64,000 nt of DNA from JAWKWH01 sp963669455 (GCA_963669455.1 OY770026.1:1984001-2048000); one strand, 5' to 3'. Numbered from the stretch's first letter, positions 36,856 to 45,433 are shown. Made by a program: numbers and translations. The notes: generated by a model from the letters alone, not told the origin.

Positions 36856-37590
36856 ATGACAAATTACGAAATGACGTCCTCGTCACTCAATACCATACTG
36901 AGCGTTGAGCAGCTGGAAAAAACATTCATTCTGCATACCCAAAACGGTGCTGTGCTCAATGTTCTGGATTGTGTCGATATGGAAGTGGCAGCGGGTGAAA
37001 TTGTTGCATTATGCGGCCCTTCCGGTGCGGGCAAAAGTTCGCTGATCAAATCAGTTTACGGAACCTATCGTGTCAGTGGCGGAACGATCAAAGTGCTTTC
37101 TCGTGTCGGAATGGTCGACATTACAAAAATACCGGCAAGAGAGATGATCGATCTGCGAACGCATACCATCGGTTATGTGTCTCAATTTTTGCGCGTCATA
37201 CCCAGAGTATCCACAATCGATATTGTTGCAAATGCTGCGATTGAAATCGGTGTTGGGCAAGAAGAAGCGCGTGATCGGGCAAATCAGCTGCTGATTGACT
37301 TGAGAATTCCCGAAGCTTTGCACAAACTTTCGCCTCTTACTTTTTCCGGCGGAGAGCAACAGCGGGTAAATATCGCTCGCGCAATGTCTGCACCACGACC
37401 ACTGATGTTGTTTGATGAACCTACCGCTTCGCTTGACCCACAAAACCGCGAAACAGTTCTGCGCATGATCCGTGAACTTGCTGACGCGGGTACTGCTGTA
37501 CTGGGAATTTTTCACGATCCCAAAGATAGGGAACACTTACAAACCAGAGATTTTCAAATGAAAGCTGTAAAGGAACTGGAAAATGCCTGA
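36856..37590 (+). CDS. phnL: C-P lyase ATP-binding protein PhnL
   Basis: Second ABC-type NTPase of the C-P lyase complex. 244 residues from ATG 36856, behind GAGGGGG; the frame extends back into phnK. Walker A GPSGAGKSS, signature FSGGEQQRVNIAR and Walker B LMLFDEPTASLD are intact. The overlap with phnM is 8 bases. Confidence 0.95.
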   Translation: MTNYEMTSSSLNTILSVEQLEKTFILHTQNGAVLNVLDCVDMEVAAGEIVALCGPSGAGKSSLIKSVYGTYRVSGGTIKVLSRVGMVDITKIPAREMIDLRTHTIGYVSQFLRVIPRVSTIDIVANAAIEIGVGQEEARDRANQLLIDLRIPEALHKLSPLTFSGGEQQRVNIARAMSAPRPLMLFDEPTASLDPQNRETVLRMIRELADAGTAVLGIFHDPKDREHLQTRDFQMKAVKELENA

Positions 37591-38722
37591 GCAGGTTATC
37601 ACCAATGCAAATATTGTGTTGCCGGAGGAAGTCATCCTTGGGTCAATACAGATTATTGACGGCAAGATTGCTGACATCAGCGAAGGTGAAACAGCATCAT
37701 CAAGTGTGAATTTTGAGGGTGATTTTCTTGTTCCTGGTTTGATTGAATTGCATACGGATAATCTTGATCGCCACATCATGCCCCGCCCCAAATCCTATTG
37801 GCCTACGGTTTCTGCTGTGATCAATCATGATAGAGAAATCGTGGCGGCCGGAATTACCACCGTATTTGACGCGTTATGTGTTGGATATGTGAATGAGGAA
37901 GCGAGGTCTTCGGATACAATTAGCGATCTGGCAGCCTCCATTACCGAGGTTCAGGCAAAAGGATATTTAAAGTCCGACCATCATATTCACTGGCGCTGCG
38001 AAGTATCGGGCGACACGATGTATGATTCAATTGAAGAACTTTCCAGCAATCCAGCTACCGGGCTTTTTTCGGTCATGGATCACACGCCGGGCCAACGGCA
38101 GTTTGTTTCTCTGGATGCTTACTACACCTACTACCAGGGAAAGTTTGGCTTAAGCGATCTGGAGATGGAGCAATACATATCCAAGTGTAAAGCTGCTCAA
38201 GAAAAAAATTCCGTTCCGAACCGGCGTAAAATTGTTGACTTGGCACATTCCAAAAAAATACCGCTCGCAAGTCATGATGATGCTACGGAAGAGCACGTGT
38301 CAGAGGCAATTGATGACGGCGTTGTAGTCGCTGAATTCCCTACTACAATCGAAGCTGCAAGGGCCAGTCACAATAACAATATGTCTGTTTTGATGGGAGC
38401 TCCCAACGTTGTGCGCGGCAAATCTCACTCGGGCAATGTTTCAGCACGCGATCTGGCAAATGAGGGCGTTCTCGATATTCTCTCAAGTGACTATGTCCCG
38501 TTTTCCTTGCTCTATGGCGCGACTATGTTAGCAAAGCACTGTGATGGAATTTCGCTACCTCAGGCGATCTCGAAGGTAACCCGTAATCCGGCCAACGAAG
38601 TTGGGCTGTCCGATCGTGGAGAAATTGCAATCGGAAAGCTGGCCGACCTTGTCCGGTTTCGCATGGATGGAGATGTGCCAAGCATTGTTGAAGTTTGGCG
38701 GCGCGGTGAACGGGTGGGATAG
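37583..38722 (+). CDS. phnM: Alpha-D-ribose 1-methylphosphonate 5-triphosphate diphosphatase PhnM
   Basis: Amidohydrolase-fold enzyme removing pyrophosphate before C-P cleavage. 379 residues. Metal-binding features: ELHTDNLDRH (replaces the usual HxH), DHHIHWRCE, the carboxylated-Lys/His region and SHDDATEEHV, then SSDYVPFSLL with the Asp. It is the last gene of the overlapping phnG-M chain; phnN follows after 236 bases that contain a palindromic element. Confidence 0.95.
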   Translation: MPEQVITNANIVLPEEVILGSIQIIDGKIADISEGETASSSVNFEGDFLVPGLIELHTDNLDRHIMPRPKSYWPTVSAVINHDREIVAAGITTVFDALCVGYVNEEARSSDTISDLAASITEVQAKGYLKSDHHIHWRCEVSGDTMYDSIEELSSNPATGLFSVMDHTPGQRQFVSLDAYYTYYQGKFGLSDLEMEQYISKCKAAQEKNSVPNRRKIVDLAHSKKIPLASHDDATEEHVSEAIDDGVVVAEFPTTIEAARASHNNNMSVLMGAPNVVRGKSHSGNVSARDLANEGVLDILSSDYVPFSLLYGATMLAKHCDGISLPQAISKVTRNPANEVGLSDRGEIAIGKLADLVRFRMDGDVPSIVEVWRRGERVG

Positions 38723-38838
38723 AAACATGGATACGATCTTTCTGACATCGAATATATGCTTATAGACAATGGCAGCGATCTTTATGGTGGTGAGGCGGTT
38801 ACACAGACGCAGCATGCTTTGCCAACATAGTCGCGCCA

Positions 38839-38928
38839 TAGAGCAAGAAAAACGGGATCATAGAAGCGAAAAATGCTTCAATAGTTCCAAGCGGGTACAT
38901 GCGGTTCAAAGGAACCGCAAAGCGCTAG
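38839..38928. repeat. TAGAGC-type intergenic palindromic element (copy 2, inverted)
   Basis: Reads ATAGAGC...GCGCTAG. On the complementary strand it aligns with 8364-8469: a 25-base core TCATAGAAGCGAAAAATGCTTCAAT is identical, and the GGTTCAAAG/ACCGCAAA end also matches. It lies between phnM and phnN and occupies most of that 236-base gap. The internal palindrome could act as an mRNA structure. Confidence 0.75.
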
Positions 38929-38958
38929 CGTTGCACACTTCCTGAAATACGTAGATCG

Positions 38959-39588
38959 ATGTCTGAGATAAAAAACATATCAGACAACGAAAGAAAGGAT
39001 GCGGATTTGGCTGGAATCTTCTTTGCCATAGTTGGCGCGAGTGGGGTTGGAAAGGATGCGATTTTGTCTTCCTGCCAGCCTATAGTTGAAGCAATTGGAA
39101 ATTATCATTTTCCTACAAGGATTATCACTCGTCCCGCAGATGCAGGTCATGAAGAGCACCACAGTATATCAAGCGCAGAATTCGTTCAGTCTGTTCGCGA
39201 CGATAGATTTTGCTTGTGGTGGATGGCGCACGATTTGCATTATGCCCTTCCCGGTGAGGTTGATGAAAAACTTCGTTTTGATACACATATAATTGCCAAC
39301 ATTTCCCGACGAGCAGTGAAAGACGCGGTGCAAAAATTCAATCGGGTCGAAGTTATCGAAATTACTGCGAATCCGGATACGATCAAAAATCGTTTAATCA
39401 TGCGCGGGCGTGAAACAGAAGCAGGGATTATGGCCAGGCAATTGCGTGAGATTGAACCGGATTGGTCTTGCGGACTTGAGGTCACAAAAGTGGAAAACGA
39501 CAGTCAGCTGGCTGAAGCCGTGGATCGGTTTATTTCTGCTGTGGTTCGCCTGTCAGATCAAAACGCTCAACAAGCGCAAACGGCTTAA
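38959..39588 (+). CDS. phnN: Ribose 1,5-bisphosphokinase PhnN
   Basis: Makes PRPP from ribose 1,5-bisphosphate, the last step that returns C-P lyase products to metabolism. 209 residues, guanylate-kinase fold. P-loop GASGVGKDAIL, RIITRPADAGHEEHHSIS (substrate loop) and NISRRAV are visible. Its 3' end overlaps the convergent DUF1045 gene by 59 bases. Separated from phnM by a repeat element, so it may be less strongly expressed or have its own promoter. Confidence 0.93.
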   Translation: MSEIKNISDNERKDADLAGIFFAIVGASGVGKDAILSSCQPIVEAIGNYHFPTRIITRPADAGHEEHHSISSAEFVQSVRDDRFCLWWMAHDLHYALPGEVDEKLRFDTHIIANISRRAVKDAVQKFNRVEVIEITANPDTIKNRLIMRGRETEAGIMARQLREIEPDWSCGLEVTKVENDSQLAEAVDRFISAVVRLSDQNAQQAQTA

Positions 39589-40204
39589 GGTTGCCGGGAT
39601 CACCAAATATGCAAATTGAATCCAGGATGACATTTTCCGCAGGAATCAATTCCGAAAGTTGTTGTGTAGCCGGCAGGAACTGATCTTCCGACAGAGAAGA
39701 CGTTAGGGTCATATGAAACTTGAATTCATTTCCCACATATGGATACCCCCACTTCTCCAGGTTTGTCATTTGCGCCACGCTTAAACCTGTGCGCCTATCG
39801 CGTTCGGCCTGACTCAGCGATGCTCGATATTCATCAAGCTCTTCTACACACTTCCAAGCAAGCTTAGAGGCTTCATCGTGCAGCGCATTGTCCAAAGTTA
39901 ATGCCAAAAAAGATCCAATTCTGGTCAAATTCAGCACACCCAGATCAACCTTACCGAGCGACCTGGCCAACAAAGAAACCGCCTTTGCAAATTCGCAATA
40001 GGTTCTACCATTTGCAAGGCGCATAGGGGCCTTCAAGGTTGCATGGAAACCATAGTGCCTTGGACTATCCACAAATTGTGACGGTGCTTTCAAAACAATG
40101 TGTGTTTCTGCATCAATGCCGAGCCAGTTTCGGCCAAATTCGGCCATTGCAGTTCCTGCACGCGGTGCAAAATAGACTGCATAGCGTTCATAAGTTTCAG
40201 GCAT
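39530..40204 (-). CDS. DUF1045 phosphonate-cluster protein, 2H phosphoesterase-like
   Basis: 224 residues from ATG 40204 (MPETYERYAVYFAP). Two HxTx motifs, GFHATLKAP and FHMTLTSSL, place it in the 2H phosphoesterase superfamily. DUF1045 proteins recur in phn clusters lacking phnP; PhnP opens the ribose 1,2-cyclic phosphate left by PhnJ. phnP is absent here, so this protein may fill that step; this is inference. Last gene of phnC-D-E-DUF1045, overlapping convergent phnN. A longer start at 40225 would overlap phnE by 13 bases. Confidence 0.85.
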   Translation of the reverse strand: MPETYERYAVYFAPRAGTAMAEFGRNWLGIDAETHIVLKAPSQFVDSPRHYGFHATLKAPMRLANGRTYCEFAKAVSLLARSLGKVDLGVLNLTRIGSFLALTLDNALHDEASKLAWKCVEELDEYRASLSQAERDRRTGLSVAQMTNLEKWGYPYVGNEFKFHMTLTSSLSEDQFLPATQQLSELIPAENVILDSICIFGDPGNLKPFALVERFDLTGEPQQK

Positions 40205-40212
40205 ACGAGTGC

Positions 40213-41034
40213 TTATATCGCCCATTTGCGAAGTTGCTGAGAAAGAATGTCGATCAAGGTGATTGAGACAACAACGATGATCATGATTGCTGCAGTTTCA
40301 GCATAGGCAAAGCTGCGGATATTCTCAAACAGCATCTGGCCTATCCCGCCAGCTCCAACAATACCCAATACAGCCGCAGAACGTACATTGGTTTCAAACC
40401 GATATAGTCCGAAGGAAATCCAGTGGGGGGTAACCTGAGGGATCACACCAAAGATGATCTCATGCAGTTTGCTGGCACCGGTTGCCCGAATGCCTTCTAC
40501 CGGGCGTGGATCAATCGCCTCGACTGATTCAGAAAACAGCTTCGCGACCACGCCCAGATTATGAACAAAAAGAGCCATGACGCCCGCAAAAGGACCCAAA
40601 CCGACTGCGACTACAAAAAGTAGAGCAAATACAATTTCATTGATAGCCCGACAGGCATCCATCAGACGACGCACCGGCTGAACAATCCAAATCGGGCATA
40701 TATTGGAAGAAGAAAGGATTGCAAACGGGATTCCCAACACGATTGCCAGGAACGTTCCCCACAGTGCAATCTGAACCGTCACCACCATATCGGCGAGGTA
40801 AATGTCCCAATCGCGAAAGTTCGGCTTGAGAAAAGCACTGGCAAATTGCGCCATATTGTCAGCATCGGTGTAAAGCAAAACCGATCGATACATTTCAACC
40901 GGGTTCCAACTCCATGCCAACAGTCCGGCAATTGCAAAACCTGTGATACATTTGATCGATTTGTCCAACCATGGCTCTTTTGGCACTGCAATATTCTGTG
41001 TGTTGTTTTCAGCCTTTATCGCTTCAACGCTCAT
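40213..41034 (-). CDS. phnE: Phosphonate ABC transporter permease PhnE
   Basis: Inner-membrane permease of the PhnCDE importer. 273 residues from ATG 41034; TTG 41046 would add four. About six TM helices (first near residues 28-45) after a soluble N-terminus. The EAA loop is visible in EGIRATGASKLHEIIFGVIPQ. There is one permease gene, so the complex would be a PhnE homodimer. It follows phnD across an 84-base gap with a strong hairpin. Confidence 0.93.
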   Translation of the reverse strand: MSVEAIKAENNTQNIAVPKEPWLDKSIKCITGFAIAGLLAWSWNPVEMYRSVLLYTDADNMAQFASAFLKPNFRDWDIYLADMVVTVQIALWGTFLAIVLGIPFAILSSSNICPIWIVQPVRRLMDACRAINEIVFALLFVVAVGLGPFAGVMALFVHNLGVVAKLFSESVEAIDPRPVEGIRATGASKLHEIIFGVIPQVTPHWISFGLYRFETNVRSAAVLGIVGAGGIGQMLFENIRSFAYAETAAIMIIVVVSITLIDILSQQLRKWAI

Positions 41035-41066
41035 TGGGGTTTTCAATCCGGTTAAAAATTCAAGAA

Positions 41067-41094
41067 ACCCGCCTCAAATATTCAAAGGCGGGCT
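41067..41094 (-). terminator. Intercistronic hairpin between phnD and phnE
   Basis: AGCCCGCC, 13-base loop, GGCGGGT followed by TTCTTG in the minus direction. It lies directly after the phnD stop. It resembles a weak terminator or mRNA-stabilising stem, which would lower phnE and DUF1045 relative to the binding protein. Confidence 0.6.
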
Positions 41095-41118
41095 ATTTTG
41101 TTTCAGGCGATATAAAAG

Positions 41119-42120
41119 TTAGAGACTGGGCACAGATTCTGCCAAAACGCTGATTTCATCAGATTTTTTCTGAAGTTCAGCGATTTCTGCCTTCTTCTCT
41201 TCTTCGCTCAGTTTCGCATCGCCCTTAACTTTCAAAATTTCCTTATTGAAGGAAAGAACACGGATTGGATAAAGCTGCGCATCAGATGATGGACGGAAAG
41301 GTGCCCACTGCAGATCTTTAAGAACTTCGCGTGCTTCAGCGACTTCCTCAGGTGCACCATTGCGACCATAACTCATGAAGAACTTGTAGATTTTTGACTT
41401 GGCTGTTTCGTCAAGTTCCTTACGCCATACGATTGGGTCGGAAGGAATGAGCGGCGATTTCCAGATTACTTTCAAATTGGCAAATGCTTCCGGGTCAGTC
41501 TTTTCAAGACGGCGCATATTTTCCGTATTGTTTGCTGCAACATCAACAAGCTTGTTTGCTGCTGAAAGCGCGTTTGACTGATGGTTCGCGTTACGAACAG
41601 TCTTGAAACATTCCTTTGGATTCACATCGTTTTTAGCGAAAATGTATGTTGTTGGCACGAGGTATCCAGAAGTCGAATTCGGATCACCGATGCCAAAGTT
41701 CAGACTGCCATCGCATTTCAGAACATCTTCAACTGAGTTCAACGCGCTGTCTTTGTGCGTAACAAGTAAAGACCAGTAACCTGGATTACCTTCATTATCG
41801 ACGGTTTGTGCAAAAACCTCGCCGCCGGAGCGGTCAACCGCTTCCATCGCAGATTTGTTGCCAAACCATGCAACTTGCACCTTGTCAAACCGCATGCCTT
41901 CGATGACGCCTGCATAATCAGGCGCAAAAAAGGCATTCACTTTGTAGCCGGTTTGTTCCTGCATCGCGTCAAGAAACGGCTGCCAGGTTGTTTTCAGGTT
42001 GGTGCTTGATTCCGTGGAAATGATGCCAAAGTTGATTTCCTTGACTTCCTCAGAATATGCGAATGTAGCCGATAGTGTTCCTGCCGCGACAACTGCTGCC
42101 ATAAGGCTGTATTTCAACAT
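41119..42120 (-). CDS. phnD: Phosphonate ABC transporter substrate-binding protein PhnD
   Basis: Periplasmic phosphonate-binding protein. 333 residues from ATG 42120, with AGGGAG upstream. Signal peptide MLKYSLMAAVVAAGTLSATF-AYS. Typical segments: NFGIISTESSTNLKTTW, FFAPDYAGVIEGMRF and GDPNSTSGYLVPT with the Ser/Thr phosphonate contact. The C-terminus is Lys/Glu-rich (KLSEEEKKAEIAELQ), a possible coiled coil. Preceded by phnC (37-base gap). Confidence 0.95.
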   Translation of the reverse strand: MLKYSLMAAVVAAGTLSATFAYSEEVKEINFGIISTESSTNLKTTWQPFLDAMQEQTGYKVNAFFAPDYAGVIEGMRFDKVQVAWFGNKSAMEAVDRSGGEVFAQTVDNEGNPGYWSLLVTHKDSALNSVEDVLKCDGSLNFGIGDPNSTSGYLVPTTYIFAKNDVNPKECFKTVRNANHQSNALSAANKLVDVAANNTENMRRLEKTDPEAFANLKVIWKSPLIPSDPIVWRKELDETAKSKIYKFFMSYGRNGAPEEVAEAREVLKDLQWAPFRPSSDAQLYPIRVLSFNKEILKVKGDAKLSEEEKKAEIAELQKKSDEISVLAESVPSL

Positions 42121-42157
42121 GATTTTCTCCCTTTGGGTTTTGGTGTTGAATTGGTGA

Positions 42158-43006
42158 TCAAGCTGCGGCCGACTGAAAGCCTGCATCGGTTTTTGATGCC
42201 GTATCCTGGCCGGAATTATTCGTCATTCCAGGCAGGAACAGTTCTTCGCTTTCAGCTCCGTAAAGTTCACCGAGGAACTCAGGTGTCAGCGCTTGCGATG
42301 ACCCGTCATAGACAACTTCTCCGTTTCTCAGAGCAATTGTCCGCTGACAGTAATTGAGCGCATATTCAACCTGATGCAGCGACACGAGAACGGTAATCTT
42401 GTCTCGTTTGTTCAGGTCGTGAAGGATATTCATAACCTTGCGTGCGGAGGAGGGATCTAAAGATGCAATTGGCTCATCAGCAATAAGGACTTTTGCCCCC
42501 TGAACCAGTGTGCGTGCGATAGCTGCCCTTTGCTGCTGACCGCCCGAGAGGGTCGAACCTCTCTGCATGGCTTGCGCGGAAATACCGACCCGTGCGAGTG
42601 CGCGCATCGCTGTAAGTTTTTGTTCGTGATTAAACAGTCCAAAACAGCCCTTCCAGAACGGCATAGTCCCGAGATTGCCCATCAGTACATTGGTCAATAC
42701 TTTTAAACGGCCAACAAGATTGAATTGCTGAAATACGACCCCGACGCTGGACCTCAATTTGCGGGCGCCTGTGGAAATCGATCCGTTTGCCTGCATGGTT
42801 GTGTTTAGAATTCGAACTTCTGAACTACCATCAGGATCACCTTCAACAAGTCCCGCAATATGCCGCAAAAGGGTAGATTTTCCGGAACCCGATGCGCCAA
42901 TCAGAGCGACCATCTCGCCTTCTGCTACTTCAATAGAAACTTGGTTAAGGGCCTTGTTCATCCCTCCAAAAGTTTTGGAGAGGTTTTGAACTGTGACTGC
43001 CAACAT
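42158..43006 (-). CDS. phnC: Phosphonate ABC transporter ATPase PhnC
   Basis: Energises phosphonate import. 282 residues from ATG 43006, behind GGGAG. Walker A GASGSGKST, Q-loop VVFQQFNLVGRL, signature LSGGQQQRAAIAR, Walker B VLIADEPIASLDP, switch VSLHQVEYA. First gene of the divergent transporter operon; a double PHO-box half-site lies just upstream. The frame extends further upstream to 43123 but would run through these sites. Confidence 0.95.
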   Translation of the reverse strand: MLAVTVQNLSKTFGGMNKALNQVSIEVAEGEMVALIGASGSGKSTLLRHIAGLVEGDPDGSSEVRILNTTMQANGSISTGARKLRSSVGVVFQQFNLVGRLKVLTNVLMGNLGTMPFWKGCFGLFNHEQKLTAMRALARVGISAQAMQRGSTLSGGQQQRAAIARTLVQGAKVLIADEPIASLDPSSARKVMNILHDLNKRDKITVLVSLHQVEYALNYCQRTIALRNGEVVYDGSSQALTPEFLGELYGAESEELFLPGMTNNSGQDTASKTDAGFQSAAA

Positions 43007-43051
43007 TTTCCGACTCCCGAATAGCTTCTGGAAACGGTCTAAAAGGCAAGT

Positions 43052-43080
43052 GTGACAGTTCTTGAATGGTTGGGTGACAG
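43052..43080 (-). promoter_or_regulatory. Tandem PHO-box half-sites upstream of phnC
   Basis: On the minus strand two CTGTCAC half-sites (43074-43080 and 43052-43058) lie exactly 22 bases apart, two 11-base repeats, as in PhoB-bound direct-repeat arrays. The intervening partner half-site (CCATTCA) is degenerate. About 46 bases before the phnC ATG. Confidence 0.6.
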
Positions 43081-43122
43081 TTCGATGGCACCTGTGGAAA
43101 AGTTGAAAGTTAATTGACTGCA

Positions 43123-43404
43123 TTATTGGATTATTGGAGAATACAGGCGGCCTCCAATGGCCGGTTTTGCAATTGTGATGCCTAATTTAAAGGCCCAGCA
43201 AACATCCAGTGTGGATCGTGAGCAACAGAAATTGAATTTCTGTTTTTGGTAATATGGACTCCAAGCTTCGGGCAATGCGCCATGTAAATCACGCGCAACA
43301 AAGCCACGCACGTCAAACAAAGTGACATGATCATTCTCAAAATCATTCATCAGATGATTGGCAAGGTTATAGGCGCGGCTGCGCTGTGAACCGACAAGGA
43401 TCAT
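43123..43404 (-). pseudogene. Relaxase N-terminal remnant (MobA/VirD2-like)
   Basis: The first about 46 residues, MILVGSQRSRAYNLANHLM and ENDHVTLFDVRGF...LHGALPEAW, match the start of plasmid and ICE relaxases that I recall as MIL-x-GSQRGG...DL..HLM...ENEHV....RGF. After that the reading frame departs from the family and stops by residue 93, where a full relaxase would be several hundred residues. It starts in an ATGA overlap with the small gene before it. A relic of a mobilisation module. Confidence 0.55.
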
Positions 43405-43592
43405 GGGTTAGTCCTCCGGCAGTAAATCAGGATCACATCTGGCTGCACGCTGACGGATTGGGAAACCGATTCATTCAGCCCATCCATATCCACCTGAAAG
43501 CCCAATGCCTTCATCAGCAGCAAACGCATGCAGACAATGTCTTCGCAGGCTTTGTGTATGGCTGCAGGTGCATTCTCATCGAAATGCAACAC
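43401..43592 (-). pseudogene. Possible relaxase-accessory gene remnant
   Basis: 63 codons, coupled by ATGA to the relaxase-like remnant. The end, SVSQSVSVQPDVILIYCRR, has coding character and the coupling is typical of a small relaxosome protein ahead of a relaxase. No family is securely recognised and the 5' part is probably missing. Confidence 0.4.
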
Positions 43593-43653
43593 ACCACTAA
43601 AACCCGGTGTAAAAAATCAAAACCGCTCGTCATATTACATAGAAATAAAACAA

Positions 43654-43677
43654 GCCCGCCACCTTTCGGCAGCGGGC
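43654..43677 (-). terminator. Rho-independent terminator of gene 43711-44022
   Basis: In the minus direction GCCCGC TGCCGAAAGGTG GCGGGC is followed by TTGTTTTATTT. Stem of six G-C pairs plus a T-rich tail, 34 bases after the stop codon of the small secreted protein gene. Confidence 0.8.
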
Positions 43678-43710
43678 AGTTTGGCGCCAATACTGCTGGC
43701 GCAAATTCTG

Positions 43711-44022
43711 CTATTTCGACTCGTGAATTATCTTAAGCTTCATCGCGCGGCGTTTCGCGCGGGCCGATAAATCGACGCTATCATCACGGCCTTTCACTTG
43801 CAGACAGTATTTGCGGGTGTTTGACTGTTCCGTCGAGATCAAGCATTCGTCCTTTTTGGACCCTTCTTCCTCCACTACGTCCTTCGTAAACTTGTCGGAA
43901 TCAATGGGTTCTTTCGCGTATGCGACAGGAACACCGATAGTCCCTGCGATCATCAAAAAAGAAAACAACGCCGCTAGAAGCGACATTTCGGTCAAAACGC
44001 GTGATTTCCCCTTGGAATTCAT
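43711..44022 (-). CDS. Small secreted or anchored protein of unknown function
   Basis: 103 residues from ATG 44022, with AGGA upstream. An N-terminal hydrophobic segment (SLLAALFSFLMIAGTIGVPVAYA) looks like a signal peptide ending AYA-KEP. The mature part of about 70 residues is highly charged, with two Cys that could pair, and ends in a basic tail (ARAKRRAMKLKI). No family recognised. It has its own terminator. The longer frame back to 44121 lacks a good start site. Confidence 0.65.
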   Translation of the reverse strand: MNSKGKSRVLTEMSLLAALFSFLMIAGTIGVPVAYAKEPIDSDKFTKDVVEEEGSKKDECLISTEQSNTRKYCLQVKGRDDSVDLSARAKRRAMKLKIIHESK

Positions 44023-44083
44023 AATCCTGTCCTTCCACCGTTGAATGCTGCAACTGAAGCTAGCTTCGTGAGTTTTGCACATG

Positions 44084-45433
44084 TCACTGCTCCTCGCTGG
44101 CAGTTGCCACTTTTGCTTCAAGAGCAGCGAGGCGGGTACCGAGATTTTCGATTGCAGTGCGCTGTTCTTGAATCGTTTTTTGATGCTCTTGAATAACCTT
44201 GGTCAGCACAGCTGCAACTTCTATTGCTGCAATGCCCTTGCGTCCATTCATTGCAACGAGATCGGGAACTTCCTCAGCGATAAACCCGACGTAGGTTTCG
44301 TCGCTTTCCTGCCGGCCGCGATAGGTGACGGGATGCAAATCAAGGACAGCTTTGACGGCCATTGTTGTTTCGAGCGATTCTATGTCAATCTTGTTCAACC
44401 GACTGGAACCGTTTGTCCATACACCAGCCTTGGTAAGCGCCGCGCCGTTGCCGTTGGACGCATTGGTACCGACCTGGAATATATTGGCAGCATCAACCAG
44501 CGTCCTCGCAAGTGCCAGCTGACCATTTTCATTGATCCGCATTCGTTCTTGTCCGCGAAGCGCATCAGTCATATCGGCTGTAAAAAAGCGGATCACCGAC
44601 GCGGCATTGTAGGCATTGCTACCACCGCCTATTGAGACTAAGTTTTGCGTTTCCCGCGCACTTATTTCGATACCAAGTAACTCCTCCTCAGTTGCATCAT
44701 AATGCGTGCTGACCACGAATCCGCGTTTGTCAACTGAATTGGCGTCGGTGTCGGTAATCCTTATCGACCCGTCACCGCCAACAATGTGCAGTTTGGTCAA
44801 AGGATTGGGCGTACCCATGCCGATATCACCATCACTTGCGATATCCAGACTGCTCTCCAACGCACCCGGCCTAATGCGAAATGGCAATCGAGACCCGTTG
44901 GTTGTATCGCGAATGAAGAAATTCGTTTCATTTCCCGCTACATCCCAAATTTGCGGAGCCCATCCTGAAGAACCATCCTGATTTAGACGAACTGTCGGTG
45001 TGTCGCCGTCCTTGATCTCCAACTCGACCGCCGGTGTCGAGGTACCAATTCCAACGCCACTGGGACTATCTACAAACAACGCGTTGTCGCGGGCCCCGGC
45101 CTCTACGCGAAAGGGTGTACGGCTGCCGGTGACGTCCTCAATCGCAAAATAACTTGCGCCTCCATTGGTACTATCATTAATCCGGATCTGCCAATCATTT
45201 TGCGGAAAACTGCCACCATTGCTGGTATCATCGAACTTGATCCGAAGATTGTTCTCTTTCAGCTTTAAAGTGTCAAAACCAAAAACCTCTCCGTCAACGC
45301 AGTCAAAACCCACGCACTCACTACCCGTGACGATCAGATCATCGTTTATTACCTGATCTGAGAAAGCGGGAGATGCAACGAATTGAGCTGAGATGCCGGC
45401 AGATAACAAAAACGCAATATTCGAATACCTCAT
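44084..45433 (-). CDS. Secreted beta-structured protein with S74 intramolecular chaperone domain
   Basis: 449 residues with signal peptide (ends VASPAFSDQ). The body has repeated units resembling GIGTSTPAVELEIKDG and GDIGMGTPNPLTKLHIVGG, a pattern of trimeric fibre-like proteins. The C-terminal about 115 residues (SSRLNKIDIESLE, DLHPVTYRG, YVGFIAEEVPDLV, then a coiled coil) match the peptidase S74 endosialidase-type chaperone, which aids trimer folding and may cut itself off. No phage structural genes lie nearby, so it is more likely a bacterial surface protein. Upstream (45434-45533) is A+T-rich with no gene. Confidence 0.8.
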   Translation of the reverse strand: MRYSNIAFLLSAGISAQFVASPAFSDQVINDDLIVTGSECVGFDCVDGEVFGFDTLKLKENNLRIKFDDTSNGGSFPQNDWQIRINDSTNGGASYFAIEDVTGSRTPFRVEAGARDNALFVDSPSGVGIGTSTPAVELEIKDGDTPTVRLNQDGSSGWAPQIWDVAGNETNFFIRDTTNGSRLPFRIRPGALESSLDIASDGDIGMGTPNPLTKLHIVGGDGSIRITDTDANSVDKRGFVVSTHYDATEEELLGIEISARETQNLVSIGGGSNAYNAASVIRFFTADMTDALRGQERMRINENGQLALARTLVDAANIFQVGTNASNGNGAALTKAGVWTNGSSRLNKIDIESLETTMAVKAVLDLHPVTYRGRQESDETYVGFIAEEVPDLVAMNGRKGIAAIEVAAVLTKVIQEHQKTIQEQRTAIENLGTRLAALEAKVATASEEQ

